A DNA stretch of 64,000 bases from Auanema rhodensis (taxonomy: Eukaryota > Nematoda > Chromadorea > Rhabditida > Rhabditidae), in the NCBI GenBank assembly GCA_964057225.1, contig OZ059896.1, positions 13,810,501 to 13,874,500 of the forward strand. Reading direction: 5' to 3'. Under the pieces are notes generated by a model. That model saw only the letters and a list, made by a program, of their open reading frames with translations, ran no database searches and had not been told where the DNA came from. Every line of letters begins with the position of its first letter. Within the stretch, counting starts at the first letter, position 1. Shown one piece after another: positions 1 to 12,393 of the stretch. The position numbers and the translations under genes are program-made.

Positions 1-1418
1 GGAAAACGTGCTAGATTTCGACCTTTTCAGGTTTGTTAATCCAAAATCTTTTACAAAAATATCCCGAATTTAAAGATGATATGGGATGCAGTTCAATTAC
101 AATTAGATGAAAAATCTGAGGACATGGTATTTTATACCTTATCCGGTAATATTGAATTAACAATTAATTCAAAATAAATTAATTTTAAAGGAAATATTGT
201 ACTTTTCATATTTTCACTTCTACAAGCTGGATTTTTCATATATTTATATGAAGGTAAAGATGTAAGTAAGTTGTTATCATCCAATTGATATTAAGGTCTA
301 TTACTTTCTTCATTACTAAGAGGAGGAGAGAAAGATCCATTTAAAGATGCTGATGGTGTTATTAAATTAATAAGTGAAGGAAACTATCATTTAACAACAA
401 ATTATATAGGAAATTGGTAAATATCATTAATCATTATATAGTTTTTTCTATATTCAAGGTATTTTGATGAATTGTATCACTCAAATGCTTCTCATTTCGT
501 TTCACTGAGAAAGGCAATTCAAACAAATCCAGTGGTAATTAACCGATAAACTCTTCGTGTGCTATACTATTTATAGGTTATTGCTTCATCTGTTTCTGAA
601 GCATTAGACCTGGTAGAACAGGGTGATCACATCTTTCCAATTCAAGAAGATAGTGTTGCTCTGCAACTAAGTCGTGAACGATGCAACTTAGTTTACATTA
701 ATAAAGGTAATGATATACTAATAATATTAATCTTATTTTTAAAAAAAAAATACAACCGCTCCACGCGACAATAACACGAAAAGTGATAAGTCATGTGACT
801 TTTCGCGAGACGCATGCATGAAACAAATTACTTAGAACTTTTTAGGTTTACCACAAAGATCCGCTCATTTAGTTTTTAATAATAACAGTATGTTTACAAA
901 ACAATTTGATCATGCTATCAAAATGCAAAGTTCATTTATTCAAAGAACATTTAAAAAGTATTTCTTCGAAGGATATAAGTTGCAAGATATACCGAAATGT
1001 GATGATACAGAATTTGCAAATGGCAAAGTTCGAAAAGCACTTGGTGAGAGAATTACAATTGATCTAATGAAAAGGATAGTATGAGCCTTTTAGACTTACC
1101 ATCTGTTATCGGATGTTTTACACTTGGAGGACTCGGGTTCATCATGTCCCTCTGTGGCTTTGCAGCTGAGGTAGACAGTTTTAAAAAAAAAATTAGAAAG
1201 ACAATATGAAGTTTTTATTTTAGGTCTATGTTTACTGGCACCGTAAACTGTTAACACGTCACCAGCGTAATCAAAATGCTTTTGCAAATGTGGCAAATCT
1301 TGTTAGTATGGCAAAAATACATTTTGAGTCACCACCAAACGATAACATAAATCTGGTTCGATTAGCTAATATAAAAACAGCACAAGATAAGAATGGCTAT
1401 ATGGAATTGAAATATTAA
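1..1418 (+). CDS. Ionotropic glutamate receptor-like protein, C-terminal part (partial)
   Basis: Spliced 3' part of a gene that begins before the window. Exons read from splice signals: 1-30, 76-145, 191-253, 296-416, 459-534, 577-706, 846-1043, 1094-1170, 1224-1418 (TAA). The joined protein has a hydrophobic segment (SGNIVLFIFSLLQAGFFIYL) followed by YEGLLLSSLLRGG, as in the M3 segment and start of the S2 ligand-binding lobe of iGluRs. An S2-like region follows, then the motif LDLPSVIGCFTLGGLGFIMS, which has the typical position and pattern of the last membrane helix (M4), and a cytoplasmic tail of about 60 residues. It is more like the divergent ionotropic-receptor class of nematodes than classical AMPA or NMDA receptors, because the pore-side helix lacks the SYTANLAAF signature. 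Family assignment is by pattern; ligand unknown. Confidence 0.7.
777..805. repeat. Short inverted repeat in an intron
   Basis: Arms CGAAAAGT and ACTTTTCG flank a 13-nt loop inside the receptor intron 707-845. It could form a small hairpin. No known role. Confidence 0.4.
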
Positions 1419-2392
1419 TTTATTGTATCTTAGAAGAAAAATTAAAAAACAATTATTATATATTAATATTTTCTTATTGCCTATTCAAAGTTATAAAATT
1501 TTTAAAAGATTTTAAAGCAATGTACTGAAGATTCATTATAAATAATTCAATTGAAAACCATTTAAGACATGCCATCCTCATGATAGATCCAATAGCAGGT
1601 TGGTGTGCAACATAATTTCCCGCATTAAGTTATTGCAGTCACGCTATCCTCCCGACATACCTTGTCCATCAAATGATATAAGAGCTTTATCGAACTTTAT
1701 ATTTCGGCTAATTTTTTTGTTTTTCTTCACTAAAATACAGCAAAATGTCAAGTTTATTCGTCTGTCTAAGTGTATGTGATGGATAAAATGATTGAAAGAC
1801 ATTATTCTCATCCTCTTATCTGATCACACTCATTGGCTCCTCATTGCATCCTCCGCAAATAAATACAAAAACTTTGTAACATTAGGGTTTTACATCAACA
1901 TTTGGGCATTATCTGAGGCTTTCATTTACATTTTATTTATAATTCAATTTAACTTTCCAATACAGAAAATGTTGAAATCATTTTAAGAAAGAAATCTCAC
2001 TCATACATTTGTGTATGATGTGCTCTTCAATTTTAAAACCAACACTAATCTATGTGTGAAAGTATGAAACGCATGCCTCGTTAAAGACACTTCTATACTC
2101 CATGTTCGTTGTCTGCTTCTTCATCATCTTCTTCTAGTCCCTGTTCTTCCTTTTCTCATTCAATCCACTAAACCTTCGTCCTAATTCTCTTATTGTCTTT
2201 TTCATGTCGAAAATATAATCATTTTTAAGATTTTGCTTTGAGTACGTAAGATTATCCAAGAAAATGATTGGAACTCAAATACCCTCTCTACTTTCTTTCT
2301 CGATAGCTCAGACAATTGGTTAGTTTAAACTTGTAAATTCAATACTTTCTGTTTTTTCTAAAAGTTACATTTGTTTCTTTTTCTTATTTTAG
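1419..2392. other. Intergenic or first-intron sequence, no gene recognised
   Basis: AT-rich sequence between the receptor stop and the first recognised exon of the RNA-binding protein. It should contain that gene's N-terminal exons and promoter if the gene starts here, but no RRM1-coding exon could be found. The short open frames in it show no splice or family support. Confidence 0.5.
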
Positions 2393-4291
2393 AAAAAACA
2401 AATTTACATTCCAAACGCCTTTTTATTGGAGATTTACCTAAAGATTTATCAGCTAGTCATGTTAAGGTATCATCTAGCTCTCTCATGATGATCATCTCAT
2501 ATTCGAATATTTGTTATAGGAAAAACTTACACAACTCTTCCCAAAATCCAAAACTATTGAAGTTTATAGCGATTTATGCCTTGATCATCCAAATAACCGA
2601 GGTTTTGCATTCATTTCTTACGATACGCATGAAGAAGCTAGAGATGTTCGTCTCAAGATTAGAAGTGAACGACCTAAGGTAATTCATGAAGTAACATTCC
2701 TGCATTCAATTCATTTTTTAAAAATTCTTTAAAATGCCATTGTATTAAAAGGATAAACCTCTTCCAGATGTTTTCATCATAGCAGTGAGTAGTTAGATCA
2801 GATTGTTTTAAGAAAATTGACGACAATTTTTTATTTGAAAGCGATTGTTCTCAAAGTGAAAAATAGTCTATATGTCTCTTATGTTCTTTCACGCTTCATC
2901 TGATTCATAAATTACAGAAATCATTATACGATTCCCCTCAAAATTAAAAAGAAAAAGAAAAAAAAAAGATTTGGAATTGTTTGATGGCGATTAAAATTGA
3001 TTATTTTTTCCGAAGATTCTAAAAATCATTTGAAACTCGAGTTTAAACAAATCCGTATTTCAGTTGTGTTTTAAAAAAATTGAAAAACTGAAGTTTACTA
3101 TATTTACAAAGTAAAGAATTACTATTTTTTTGTTTTATACAGAATTATTGAATTTAGTTTCTTGGACATAATATTTCATGTGATTGGGCACAAGAAGAAC
3201 ATCATGTACCAGATGATGTCATGAAATCTGTAAGTCATTGAATTTGAAGCAAACTAAATATTTTGATTCAATAGGTTCGAGTACTTTTTGTTCGAAATGT
3301 GAATAAAACAGTATCAGAAGATGAATTGAGGGATCATTTTGGCGGATCAGAATTGGTCAGTATTATAGAGATCAGATATTTTAAAGATGTTATGTAGGGA
3401 GTTTCGAAAGTGAAAATTCAAAAAAACTTTGCTTTCGTTCATTTTGATACAAGAGAAAATGCCGAAGCTTCATTAAATCGATTGAATGGACAATTATTGG
3501 TAAACAGAAGTTCATATGTAACCAAAGATTAATGAAAACTAATATTTAAGCATGGACATTCATTAGAGATTCAATGGTCAAAGCCTCAACCAACTAAACA
3601 GTTAAAAATTGGACATGCTTCTAATTCAATTCATAGTTCAACCACTACAAGTCCTTATAATATTCCTAACAGGTATTCTTTCTTCGACTTCGTCTCTTCT
3701 GATGAGTTGTGTGTCAGAACTCCTGCTATTTCTGTGGCTGCACCACCTCCTCCCCAGCTATCACAAATGAACATGATTCCAACGAATATTGCCAAGTAAT
3801 AATGTATCTATTATGAAAAATTTTTTGAACATCTTCAGCTTAAGCTTAACTTTGCCAACAACTTATCCCTTGGTTAACTATCCCTGTGTTCCACCAGTTG
3901 CCTTCTTACCTAGCACGGCAGATATTTCTGGAAATGTCCTCTGGATGGTAAGTTTATCAATGTAAAGTTGGAACTTCATTTCTAATTTTTCTCAGGCTAT
4001 CAAGAAAGCTTGTACAGATATGGGATATCATATTCCCATCATATGCACGGTTGTTTTCAATGTTTATCGTCCTCTTCTAGAGCAACAATTCAAATCCTCA
4101 GTTAGTTAACGATAAAAGTTGTAAAAGAAACTTTTGAATTTCAGCTAGTTATGCCTACTGGTGAACAATATCATTCTCAGATGCATGTTACCCAAATGGA
4201 AGCTGAAAATGATGTAATTATAGAAGCTTACCGGGATATATCTCGTGATATTAGCCATCATCTATTTAGCGGCTTACTTCAATTAAAATAA
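2393..4291 (+). CDS. A1CF/RBM46/DND1-family RNA-binding protein (5' end unresolved)
   Basis: Exons: 2393-2466, 2520-2678, 3158-3229, 3275-3355, 3398-3499, 3551-3672, 3718-3795, 3839-3947, 3996-4100, 4145-4291 (TAA); AATAAA at 4305. The first exons encode an RRM (RNP2 RLFIGDLP, RNP1 RGFAFISY) ending in DWAQEE; the next encode a second RRM (VRVLFVRNV, then NFAFVHF). This RRM pair, with D-W-A at the junction, matches RRM2-RRM3 of the SYNCRIP/A1CF/RBM46/RBM47 group. The C-terminus (from about 3920) is a dsRNA-binding-like domain of the type found in A1CF, RBM46 and DND1, which bind RNA to control editing, stability or translation. RRM1 and the start codon are expected upstream but were not found. 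The nearest vertebrate member cannot be decided by eye. Confidence 0.72.
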
Positions 4292-7200
4292 TCTAATTCA
4301 TTCAAATAAACTGGTAGACTTTTCTTCTTTTTCTTTTTATTATTATTATGTTAATTATATAATTACAATTTAAATAAACAATGAAGAAATTAGCATATCA
4401 CTTCTACGCTCGACTTGTATAAGTGAAATGTATGAAGAGATATGTAATTAGCATACTATGTCTAACCTGAGACATATTTAATTTTTACGTTTTAAACATA
4501 TAATGCGGTTGATGTTGCTGTGATACTACTTAAAGCAAAAACAAAAATTATTTTCATATAAATCAAATAGTAAGCTAATTATATTTATAATTACAATTAT
4601 GTGTTTTATGAGATGATGGAATAGTTGTCGAGGAAAATAGTATGAATAAGAGAGAGGCGAGAAGAGGGACAGGCGTATCTAATGTCGGAAGCACATGCTT
4701 ACTTCGTCTTCTTCTTCGTTTATGAAACGAATTGCCTTCTGTTTCTTTTTCCATCTCTTCTTCATCTTCTTCTATTCTCCTGTAATTTGATCTAACTATT
4801 TCGAAAGAATCGTGTAAGTAGATATGACCAATCTTATGAAAACTTTACCCTCTCATCATTGTCTATCATTGCATCAAGTATTCAATTGTTTAAATGATTA
4901 AGATCACGATGTATACTAAAGTTTTTTAAAATTTCCATTTATTTTCCTTCTTTTTAATGTTAGAAATTCTAAATTTATATATAGTATACAGTACAATATA
5001 GATAGAACTATTCTGTCCTTTTTAATATTTATTAAGCAGATTGCACTAAAATCTTTAATAAATGACTATAGTACGTGCTTGTTTCGCGCGACCTTTTCTT
5101 ATCACTTTATAGTAATTTAAATATCTGACAGATTATGCAAATGTTACGTAATAATTCTTATTATTATTGGAAAATTTGTATTATTTGCTTTGGAAATTGC
5201 TGATAGGAATTCAGCCTGATCATTCAGTCATGGATCCTGATTCCTCAGGACTTGAACGACACTGCCGTCCTGTGATGGCTGTGATGAGGACAATGACATA
5301 CTACATCTACGTTAAATTTTTCCTTGCTAGACTTTGTAGTACAAGGTTTGATATTATTAAATAGTTTGATATTTCATTTCACTTTTCTTATTGTATTCTA
5401 AAATTATTTCGTAAAATATTTGAAAATTTATGCTATGATGTAGTTTAAATATTTAAATATAATTAATTCGAACATTAATGGATTGGCGACAACAGTTGAC
5501 ACAACTTGTCTGTCTGTTTCAATGCTTCCGATTTCTCTAGACACTGATTTGTTCTCTATTTCACAATTATAATGATTTAAAACTAATTTCCAACCAAATT
5601 TCAAAAAAAAAACTGTGGGAAAGAGATGAATTAATGTATGATGTTGCAAATTCACATTAAAAAATATGATAAAGAGCTAGATGATTGAACAAGACTGGAC
5701 AGTCACGTTGTGGTGTTCTTCCCCACGCTTTGATATCTAGTACCTCTATCAGTCATTACAATATGAAAAATAGGATAAGATTGAGATTAAAAAAAGAAGA
5801 AGATAAAAGAAAATTAGATAGAAGATTAGAAAATGCTAAAAAGAACTAAAACTGTGTCTCTTGATCATTTCTGAAGCTGTTAATAGCTAATAAACTTGGA
5901 TAATGGGATTGCTATTCAGCTTGTTGCATTCGTAAGTCAGATCTCCCTTCTTTATCTCTTTTTCAACTAAACACTTCATACTATATTCACACCTTCACCC
6001 ACTCATTTCAATTTTCAATTTTATTTTTATCACTGTTTTCTCTGTTTCTGCTGTTGAAAGTTTCAAATATATTGAAGTCAGAATTTGAATAGATATTCAA
6101 TCATATCTTATGAATTAGTCTCAATTTGAATCAGGAAGTGAATGATTCAAAATTAGTTTCAGTTCTGCCAACCCTTAGCTGCTTTTTCTTTCTGAATTTC
6201 ATGAAAATTCTTCATTTGTTCTATATATACATATTGTTTCCGAAATATTTTTCTTCGTTGTTAAGGTAAACATCTGTCTTATCCATATATTCTAAATGAC
6301 CTGTGGTTGTATCTCCCCACAAGCCTGCCTATGTGCCAGCCAGCTGGCGATTTATTCCAAAACAAAAATTGTTACAAAAGAAAATATTTATTTATATTCT
6401 TATAATATAATACAGAAAAGATAATAAACTATACTATTCTCATAGAAGTATTATCATAAAATCTAATCTAGAACCTGATTTTTAAGCTTTTCAACTTTAT
6501 TACCTCTCACCATATTATCTATGAATCAAATTGCATAATCATGTATTCTATATAGATAAATTCCTCTGGTGGTCAACTGACGACGAAGAACATGCCCTAC
6601 TTGAACTGTCGTCTCCTCGAAAAGAATCCGCTGCTTTGCCCTTATCAGTTAAATCGGAAATTCTTCAGAAATTTATCATCATTCATATACAATCATTTCG
6701 TTTTCTTCTTCCGGAGCTTCTATGTATGCTAGCAAATCACACTTACAGCTGACATAAAGCAAAAATAAAAAATCCTGATAGCTCTAAGCCTCATCCAACT
6801 AATAAAACTTGGGTTTTTAAAATTTTAATTGCTTTTCGGTTTTCATGTACACATCATTATTCTGGCTTACGCTACTATATTTTCGAAATTTTGGTCCCAC
6901 TTCTGTTTCAGATCATAGTTTTTTTGTTTTTTTCTTTATTTTGTATCTTCATGTCAATCATGTTAAACTGAATCTTTTATAGTATTTTATTCTTGATAAA
7001 CATTAACGACGTCTATCTTTTTCTGATTTCTGATCACTTTTTAAGTAAGGAAGTTATCATAAAGTTATCTCTTCTTCTTTTTTTTCCCAATCATCAACCA
7101 TAATTTTCTTCATATTTATGACAGAATGTTGCTCCATATTTTACTTGTAACAAAAAGTTTTTTATCCTCTGATCTTTTCATTCAACTACTTTCTCATATT

Positions 7201-7463
7201 CTACCTGCTTGGCCTTCTTATCCTCTCATGTTCACTGCCTACCTCCCTTCTTCCCTCCTTCACTCTGAAATCTGAGCCTTAACATGCATTGATCAAAACG
7301 ATCGTGTTCTTCTTCAGATCATTTTCTCTTTTAACGTTTCTTTCAAGTTTTTTTCGTTTCAAAGTTTATGAAAAGTTTCTGAAAATATACAATTGACGCT
7401 ATTTTTTGTTGGTTTTTCTTTCTTAATCTTAAAATTTTTCTTTTTTTATTTTAATGTTCAGAT
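4292..7463. other. Intergenic region upstream of fibulin, no gene recognised
   Basis: About 3.2 kb holding the 3' UTR of the RNA-binding gene and the probable promoter and outron of fibulin. It contains AT-rich and pyrimidine-rich stretches. Open frames at 5167-5364, 5428-5655 (minus) and 6531-6752 lack splice, domain or codon support. No RNA gene or repeat was recognised. Confidence 0.5.
7441..7463 (+). promoter_or_regulatory. Candidate spliced-leader acceptor of fibulin
   Basis: A T-rich tract ending in TTCAG stops two bases before the fibulin ATG (7464). No upstream coding exon is needed because that ATG begins a signal peptide. This is the expected layout for nematode spliced-leader trans-splicing. 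Inferred, not proven. Confidence 0.5.
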
Positions 7464-10400
7464 ATGGTAAGACAATACCTAATTTGGTGGATAGCTATCT
7501 CCTTATTTGCATTCACAGGTAGTTATCCTAGAACTTCATTTTCTCCGAATTTCAGTTGATTTTTCTTTTTTTCTTAATATTTTTATGTTCACTTAGGATT
7601 AAAATGATAACTGATAGACTAAAACCATAAATAGTTCCATTTGACTTATCACTTTTTGTCTTGAACGCCTGTTTGATAAGAAGAATGAAAAGTGTCTGAA
7701 TGAAAACTTCAAAATTTTGACACTTATCACTCTTTTTTATATAAAAGAAAGCTGATTTTAAATTTTCGTTCTGTAGTCAAAAGAAACATTTACCGATAGC
7801 AGTTAAAGTGAACTGAAAACAAAAAAATAATTAAGAAAACTAAAGTAAGTAAAACTAAACTTCTTTGTACAAATGTTTCTGTTAAACAATGAAAAATAAT
7901 AGTGAAATACATGATGTCAACAATTGACGTCCTATAAACACATTTTTCTCAAATATCTTTAAGGTTTTACATGGGCTAATGAGCTATCACGATGTTGTTC
8001 TGGAGGAACTCGTCATTTCATGCAAACATCAACTTGTTCCAACATTAAAAGTGAAGGAACAAGTTTAACATGTGTTAGGTAAAACTTGTAACTTAAGCTT
8101 GATGTTCTTACTACTACTTACATACAGATCTGCTTCAATATGTTGCTTGAGGGCTTTACTAGATGATGCATGTGATGAAGGAGCTCAGCTGGCTCGACAA
8201 GATGATACATGCCATACTAATATCAACGTTTTGGGAGGTGGTCTCCGAAAGGTAAACAGCAGTATTCATACTAAATTTAAGATCTTCTTTTATTTTAAGG
8301 AATGTTGTGACTGTTGCTTATTAGCTAAAGACCTTATCAAACGTAATGAGCCATGTGTTCCTCCAACAGGCTTTTCAGCAGCTTGTTTGAAAGCATTCTC
8401 GAAATGCTGTGCAGGAACGTTCGAATTCACCCAGCCACATATGCTGATAACAGGTTTTGTTTTTAAAGATATTTACTATTTATTATTCTTCTGAATCTAT
8501 TTTCTGTCAATGAAATAAAAATAATTAAAGAGAAGCCTAAGTTGTATGATGGTGAAGCTGTTCTTGAACTTGGAGACAGATGCTCTACAGCTAAATGTGA
8601 TCACATGTGTAATGACAGGTAAAAATCAGAAAGAAACACATCTTCTTGTTTAATGTTATGAAACATAATCTGAATTACAGAGGAGGAGATTCAGTTGAAT
8701 GTTCATGTCGCGCTGGATATGAACTAGGGCCAGATGGCACTACATGTGTTGGTCAGTTGAAATTCAATACTAATTTTCAAAACTTGAAAACTTGAGACTT
8801 TAGAAAGCTTTCTGCTTAAATCCAGCTTATCATTCCTTAATTATCCTTTGTTATTATTATCCTTTTATCTATCCTCTTTAATACAGATATCGATGAATGT
8901 TCATCTCGTACACCTCCATGTCTTTGGGGTCGAGAAACATGTGTTAATGCAGAAGGAAGTTATTCATGTGAAAAACGAACATCAGTAGATAGTCGTCGTT
9001 TCTTACGAATGCGAGATGAAGGTCGACGACGAGTGACATCTGCATATCCTCACCAGCATCAACAAGAGTTTCTGATGCGTGATGCTCCAGCACGCCCACA
9101 AGCAGCAGCATTGCATTCATCTCGTCATTATGAGCAACATCTGAATCATCATAAAGGCTGGCCATGTAATAAAGGTTATGCACTACAAGATGGAGTCTGC
9201 AGAGGTAAGAAATTCATAGATGAGTATATATAGCTTTAAGTTGTGTTGTATCATTCATGTTAGAAGCATGTTCAATATAAGATTTTCTAGATGTAGATGA
9301 ATGTAAGGTTGATAATCCTTGTCCAATCACAATTCCCATTTGTCTGAATTTACCTGGCACATACTCATGTGTTTGTCCAACAGGCTTTTACTACAGCGTT
9401 TTGCACAGAAAATGTTTAGGTCTTTCATAACTTTTTTTTCCTCAAAACTTCCAAAAAAAATAACATTTCTGAATTATTATACTAATTAGATGTGGATGAG
9501 TGTCTTCTACTTGTTGATGATTGTCTTGAATCTCAACGTTGTCTCAATACTCCTGGATCATTCAAGTGCATTCGTACCCTATCCTGTGGAACTGGATATG
9601 CTATGGATTCTGAATCAGAACAATGCATTGGTCTGTTCATCTAACACTTGTTTTTTTAGTTTTTTTTTGAAGTTTTTACTAACTTTAAACCAAAAATATT
9701 TCATTTTGAAAGATAATTAGTTATTGTTTTAACAGATGTTGATGAGTGTAATTTGGGAGCACATGATTGTGGAGTTCTATACCAATGTCGAAATACTCAA
9801 GGAAGTTACAGGTTTTATAACACTTCTTGTATGTTTTTTCATCAAACATGTATCATCAGATGTGATCCAAAAAAATGTGGAGAAGGAGAGCTTCAAAATC
9901 CTCAAACAGGAGAATGTACATCAATCGAATGTCCACTTGGATTTTTCCCTAAAAATGGAATGTGCAACGGTAAATTTGAAAAATATCATTGTTAAATTAT
10001 TGTTACAACTTGATAGATATTGATGAATGTGCTGAGGAAAATCGTTGTGGACCTTCAGAGCAATGCATCAATACTCCAGGATCTTATCGTTGTCAGGAAA
10101 TGGGAAATATGTGTGCAGAAGGCTATCAAACAAACAGAAACACTGGATTCTGTGAAGGTTAATCAACTTAACGACAAATTCTGTTTAAAGGGACATACTG
10201 ATTAACGAGATTTTCAGATGTTGATGAATGTCTTCAAAACGCTTGTGGATCTCTTCAATGCATTAATCTGCCTGGATCATACAAATGTCGTTGTCCAGCT
10301 GGATACGAGTTTGATGAGAAGGTATTAACTTCATCAGCTTTTTAAAAAACATATCTTTAACTTATAGCTGAAGAAATGCGAAGATATCAACGAATGTGAA

Positions 10401-11648
10401 AAGTTTGCGGGTCATGTTTGTGATTTGTCAGCTGAATGCCGGAATACTATTGGATCTTTCATTTGTAAATGTAAGGCTGGATTCCAATTAGCTATTGATG
10501 GTCGTCGTTGTGAAGGTGAGCAGAAATATTGTTTTCGAATTTTCAATTAATCTCATTCATTTCAGATATTAACGAATGTGATTCTGGACAAGCTCGTTGT
10601 GAGCAGAAATGTGTCAATATTCCTGGATCATATCAATGTATTTGTGATCGTGGTTATGCTCTTGGAGCTGATGGAATTACATGTCAAGATATTGATGAAT
10701 GTTCTATCTGGGCTGGATCAGGTACAAGCTTCAGTTCGCCAACAGAGATTTTTATTTTAATACATTAATAGGAAATGATCTGTGCATGGGAGGATGTATC
10801 AATACTAGAGGTTCATATCTCTGTCAATGTCCACCAGGTTATAAAATTCAATCTGATGGACGCACGTGCGTAGGTATTCAAAATATTTTAAAATTTTGAT
10901 AATAAAAGAAATATCTTTAATCAGATATTGATGAATGCCAGTTAGGAGAATGCCAAGGACATGATAGAATTTGTGTTAATACATTAGGACAATTCAAGTG
11001 TAATCGTATTGAATGCCCACATAATTATATTCATGATAGTAATTATAAGAAGTAAGTTTATTTTATTTCAATCTTATTTTAATGTTTGATGTGACATACT
11101 AGCATGATTTCCAAACTTAAAACTTCCGTTTGATGTGTATTTACTAATCTATTCAGTCGTTGTAATCGTGATAAGACAATCTGTGAAGGTCTTGATGATG
11201 CAACTTGTAAAGCCAAATATCCAGTTCATTATACATGGCAATTCATTGCAATTCCACGATCAGTACCAATTTCATCACATCGACCGTCTATCACTCTCTT
11301 CACTATTAAAGGACCAAGTTCTGTAGATAGTTTAGTTCAGTTTGAATTGCAATTGAAGAAAGCACATACAGGTACTTCGACTACTTAAATTTGACTTTGA
11401 AAATCATAATAATCTCCTCAGGAGCTCCTGGCATCTTGCCTGCCATTCGTCCAAATTTTCTCCTACAGAAAGGAAAAGATCGGAACAGCGTAGTTGTTGC
11501 TTTGCGTGATTCCCTTGATGGCCCACAAGATGTTGAATTAGAGCTAACCCTTCGATTAACCAAAAATGGCAATTTTTCCGGAAAATTTGTTGCAATTTTA
11601 GCTGTGCATGTTTCATCTCACAAAAGACATTCCAGTCATATTCAATAG
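7464..11648 (+). CDS. fbl-1: Fibulin-1, isoform with first C-terminal cassette
   Basis: Secreted basement-membrane glycoprotein. Exons: 7464-7518, 7964-8078, 8128-8251, 8300-8453, 8531-8618, 8681-8751, 8887-9204, 9291-9419, 9490-9630, 9736-9811, 9860-9969, 10017-10157, 10218-10321, 10368-10515, 10566-10721, 10772-10873, 10925-11051, 11157-11371, 11422-11648 (TAG); AATAAA at 11761. In order: a signal peptide ([19 protein letters not shown]), Cys-rich anaphylatoxin-like modules (CC pairs at 7990-8430), then a run of calcium-binding EGF modules with D-I/V-D/N-E-C starts and NTPGSY-type cores, and a fibulin C-terminal domain. In C. elegans, FBL-1 acts with the ADAMTS proteases GON-1 and MIG-17 in gonad morphogenesis. 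The exon at 8887-9204 has an unusual basic, His/Gln-rich insert inside an EGF module. Confidence 0.9.
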
Positions 11649-12393
11649 ATAGATATAAACTGAAAACTAGTCATCATATCCTTTAACGTCAAACTGTGAT
11701 CTCATAATATTTAACTAACTAACTATATTAATATTATTTTATTTATTCTAATTTTAAACAAATAAAAAACGAAATGGTATTTGCTGTCATTTAATATTTT
11801 TAACTTATCATTCATATTCAATGTTTATTAATATTTCTTTAGTTACTTAAATAAATAATTAATTGTTTATATTTTGTTTTGAAAAATAACAACTAAAATG
11901 TAATTTCAGCAATATTCAAGATGGATATTCTTGTCTCAAAAGTTGCAGCTCAATGGACGATGCTGCATGTATTGCTAATAGTACTCGTGAAATTCTATAC
12001 CAATTCCGAGCTATTCCATCACTTAAAGTTTTAAAACATCCGTTAGAGGTAAACTGTCCTGTTAAAGATTATTTGTTTTAAACAATAGTTATTTGATTTC
12101 AGATTTCACGTATTCGTGCTCATATGGAAATTCCATTTTCGGTAGAATACATACTGGATAAACGAGATGAAAGATATTTTTCAGTTGAACAAGATAAAAA
12201 TATAGGTAATATTTATATTTAAAAATAAAATAAATAATTAATTTTCTTAGGTATTGTACGTCTTTCACGACCAATTGAAGGCCCAGCAGTACAAACAGTT
12301 CGAGTGAATATTCATACGAAATCACGTCGAGGAGTTATATTAGCTTATAATGTGGCTATAATAGAAGTTTATATATCAAAATATAATTTTTGA
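7464..12393 (+). CDS. fbl-1: Fibulin-1, isoform with second C-terminal cassette
   Basis: Shares exons 7464-11051 with the other isoform, then joins to 11910-12048, 12103-12205 and 12251-12393 (TGA). The donor after 11051 leaves two bases (AA), and both acceptors (11157 and 11910) restore frame in the same phase, so the cassettes are true alternatives. This end carries [19 protein letters not shown] and a final beta-rich stretch, which align by pattern with the vertebrate fibulin C-terminal domain. The first cassette is a homologous version of the same domain. This matches the known 1C/1D-type splicing of fibulin-1. Which cassette is C and which is D was not settled here. AATAAA at 12800 may end this form. 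Confidence 0.82.

Noticed and set aside
5167..6752. Short ORFs in the fibulin upstream region
   Set aside because: No homology pattern, no splice context and no coding-like composition.
8072..8494. Single 140-aa ORF
   Set aside because: Covers two fibulin exons plus unspliced introns (8252-8299 and after 8453); spliced reading restores the Cys-rich anaphylatoxin-like modules.
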